DNA of 64,000 bases, taken from assembly GCF_001956045.1 (NCBI RefSeq), contig NZ_MRTH01000017.1:101440-165439 (forward strand), in the 5' to 3' direction. The notes beneath the pieces were generated by a model. The model searched no databases and was not told where the DNA came from. It was given only the letters and a program-made list of their open reading frames with translations. This DNA comes from Paenibacillus sp. FSL H7-0331 (lineage in GTDB: Bacteria > Bacillota > Bacilli > Paenibacillales > NBRC-103111). A program made the position numbers and the translations under genes. Of this stretch, positions 62,676 to 64,000 are shown piece after piece (position 1 is the first letter of the stretch; every line of letters starts with the position of its first letter).

Positions 62676-64000
62676 TCACTCCTTAGATATGAATTCTCTT
62701 ACACTTAGAATTTTTCCGCTATTTTTGTAAATCTGCATATTATCAAGCGTTGTTTGAGTTCCTCCCCATGGATCCATAATAATAATATCTTTGTCATTAT
62801 TTCCATCATTGGTATACCCAATAACTACCGCAAAATGATTAGAATAATGACCTTGACTGTTATATCCATCAGTTGAAATTATACAAGGTAATTTTTGATC
62901 AATGTTCGATTTTATACATTCGTAGACATTTTCTTTTGTAAAACCTGCCCCCACATTGTTCCTATTATATGATAAATTAATCGCTTCTGAAGCTTTAGGA
63001 AAGTTCATTTCATTTCCCGGTGCATATTTTCTACTAACTATATTAAAATCAATACCTGCTCCGTAAAAATTAGCCAGCATTGTAAACGATGCAATTGCGC
63101 ATCCAGTTGAAGAAAACGGTATTTGATTTACAGGAATTACTCCGTTGATCATATGTTCATCATTAGGATTCGTCCACGTAATTGAATTATCTGAACTTTC
63201 AACTACAGGAGTAAACACATTAGAACTCCCAAGCGTCGATTCTAGTGCTTTTAATAATATGTATACACCTGGTTGCTCGTCTATAACGTTTGGATCGTAT
63301 ATACGATCTTCCGTATATTTCCCTATTTCATATACATTTGTTCCGTTGTACACATATGGACTAACACGATCATTATCTAAATAACCCCACCCATTATAAG
63401 CTTCTGCATAAGCTAGCATCGCGACTAAATCATTGGAATTCCCACTTAAATTATGAAATTTTCTATTTGGATCTTTTTCTAACAATGCGTCAACTGCAGC
63501 TTCTTCAAAATCATAGAATAACTTTCCTCTCGGTACTTCAGTAGTTATCTGTCCAAGCTGTTGGCCATTGTGTAAATAAGTATTAAAATTACCTACAGAT
63601 TCCCGATAATGTATTGCCGCAATTAATTGAGGAGGAATGTCTACCTTTTGGGATATTCTTTCGTAAATTTCTTTGTTCAATTCATAGTTTTTCACAAACT
63701 CTGTTAATTCATTGCCAAACCTTGAATCATTAATATAATTGATTTGATCGAGAAAATCTTTTGCATGGTTATATTTCGGACCAGTTTCTTTATTTTGAGT
63801 ACCTGACGTGTCATAACTTCCACTATTATTACCAGAACCAAGAGTACGAGTTTCTACTTTAACAGGCGGCTTATCAACCGCTCCTCCCGCCACTTTACTT
63901 GAATCCCCTGTATAAAAACTACTGAAATTCATTCCACTACCCAAGACAGCGGCTGCCAAAGGAAATGCCATACTAAGCGTTTCCCCCAACTTCTGCTTGT
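62676..64000 (-). CDS. Muramidase-like and C39-like peptidase fusion, N-terminus cut
   Basis: At least 437 residues; the frame is open through the right edge, and the TTG at 63989 has no ribosome site, so the true start is probably outside. A Gly/Ser/Thr linker leads to a lysozyme-like domain (IPPQLIAAIHYRES; AYAEAYNGWGYLDNDRVSPYV), which matches phage-type muramidases. A C-terminal papain-like C39-type peptidase follows: Cys in SSTGCAIASFTML, His in NHFAVVIGY, Asp in IIMDPWGG. Both domains could cut peptidoglycan glycan and peptide parts. It may be a wall-remodelling enzyme or a secreted effector. It overlaps the ribosome site of the stalk-protein gene. Confidence 0.75.
   Translation of the reverse strand, partial: KQKLGETLSMAFPLAAAVLGSGMNFSSFYTGDSSKVAGGAVDKPPVKVETRTLGSGNNSGSYDTSGTQNKETGPKYNHAKDFLDQINYINDSRFGNELTEFVKNYELNKEIYERISQKVDIPPQLIAAIHYRESVGNFNTYLHNGQQLGQITTEVPRGKLFYDFEEAAVDALLEKDPNRKFHNLSGNSNDLVAMLAYAEAYNGWGYLDNDRVSPYVYNGTNVYEIGKYTEDRIYDPNVIDEQPGVYILLKALESTLGSSNVFTPVVESSDNSITWTNPNDEHMINGVIPVNQIPFSSTGCAIASFTMLANFYGAGIDFNIVSRKYAPGNEMNFPKASEAINLSYNRNNVGAGFTKENVYECIKSNIDQKLPCIISTDGYNSQGHYSNHFAVVIGYTNDGNNDKDIIIMDPWGGTQTTLDNMQIYKNSGKILSVREFISKE

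Noticed and set aside
43989..64000. Prophage or integrated element
   Set aside because: No integrase, terminase, capsid genes or att-like repeats were found; LXG and SLH genes explain the region better.
1..64000. CRISPR arrays, tRNA or rRNA genes, transposases
   Set aside because: No regularly spaced short repeats, cloverleaf sequences, rRNA-like stretches or transposase motifs were seen on either strand.

Overview
The window looks like chromosomal DNA of a low-to-moderate GC Gram-positive bacterium, most probably a Paenibacillus or close relative. Reasons: lipoprotein solute-binding proteins paired with two permeases and no ATPase, S-layer homology (SLH) proteins, an LXG toxin, stalk-domain (copper amine oxidase N-terminal) proteins, AraC-type membrane regulators, and strong AAGGAGG ribosome sites with frequent GTG and TTG starts. 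Almost every gene is on the minus strand. I saw no tRNA, rRNA, CRISPR array or transposase.

Left part (1-9.9 kb). After the start of an ADP-ribosylglycohydrolase gene that runs off the left edge, there is a seven-gene minus-strand sugar locus: a LacI regulator, a solute-binding lipoprotein, two permeases, a PHP-type phosphoesterase, an EEP-family phosphodiesterase and a GH38-type glycosidase. The lacI promoter has two palindromic operators just downstream. A second promoter with a cre-like box precedes the binding-protein gene.

9.9-18.5 kb holds an overlapping five-gene operon, SWIM zinc finger, HEAT-like protein, MoxR AAA+ ATPase, DUF5682 protein and VWA protein. It resembles the poorly understood yehLMPQ group. 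18.5-32.9 kb is a mixed set: transport and membrane proteins, a glycosyltransferase downstream of a secreted tandem-repeat adhesin-like protein, an AI-2E family protein, a hydrolase, an orphan histidine kinase with a possible class II synthetase-like partner, a nucleoside hydrolase and an AraC regulator.

33-43.7 kb is a second catabolic locus: phytanoyl-CoA dioxygenase family protein, UPF0303 protein, two permeases, binding lipoprotein and a membrane AraC regulator in one operon, then dhaK-dhaL-aldo/keto reductase in another. The two operons carry the same two-box promoter element at identical spacing, so they look like one regulon, probably controlled by the AraC protein encoded between them.

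43.9-64 kb is a cell-surface and polymorphic-toxin island. A complete LXG deaminase toxin and its immunity gene are followed by displaced toxin and immunity cassettes in several states of decay. These are punctuated by five copies of a roughly 50-115 bp repeat. Two paralogous SLH proteins, an LXG remnant, a 2296-residue cysteine-rich PKD/CARDB surface protein, two stalk-domain proteins, a lipoprotein and a muramidase/C39-like protein (cut by the right edge) complete the island.
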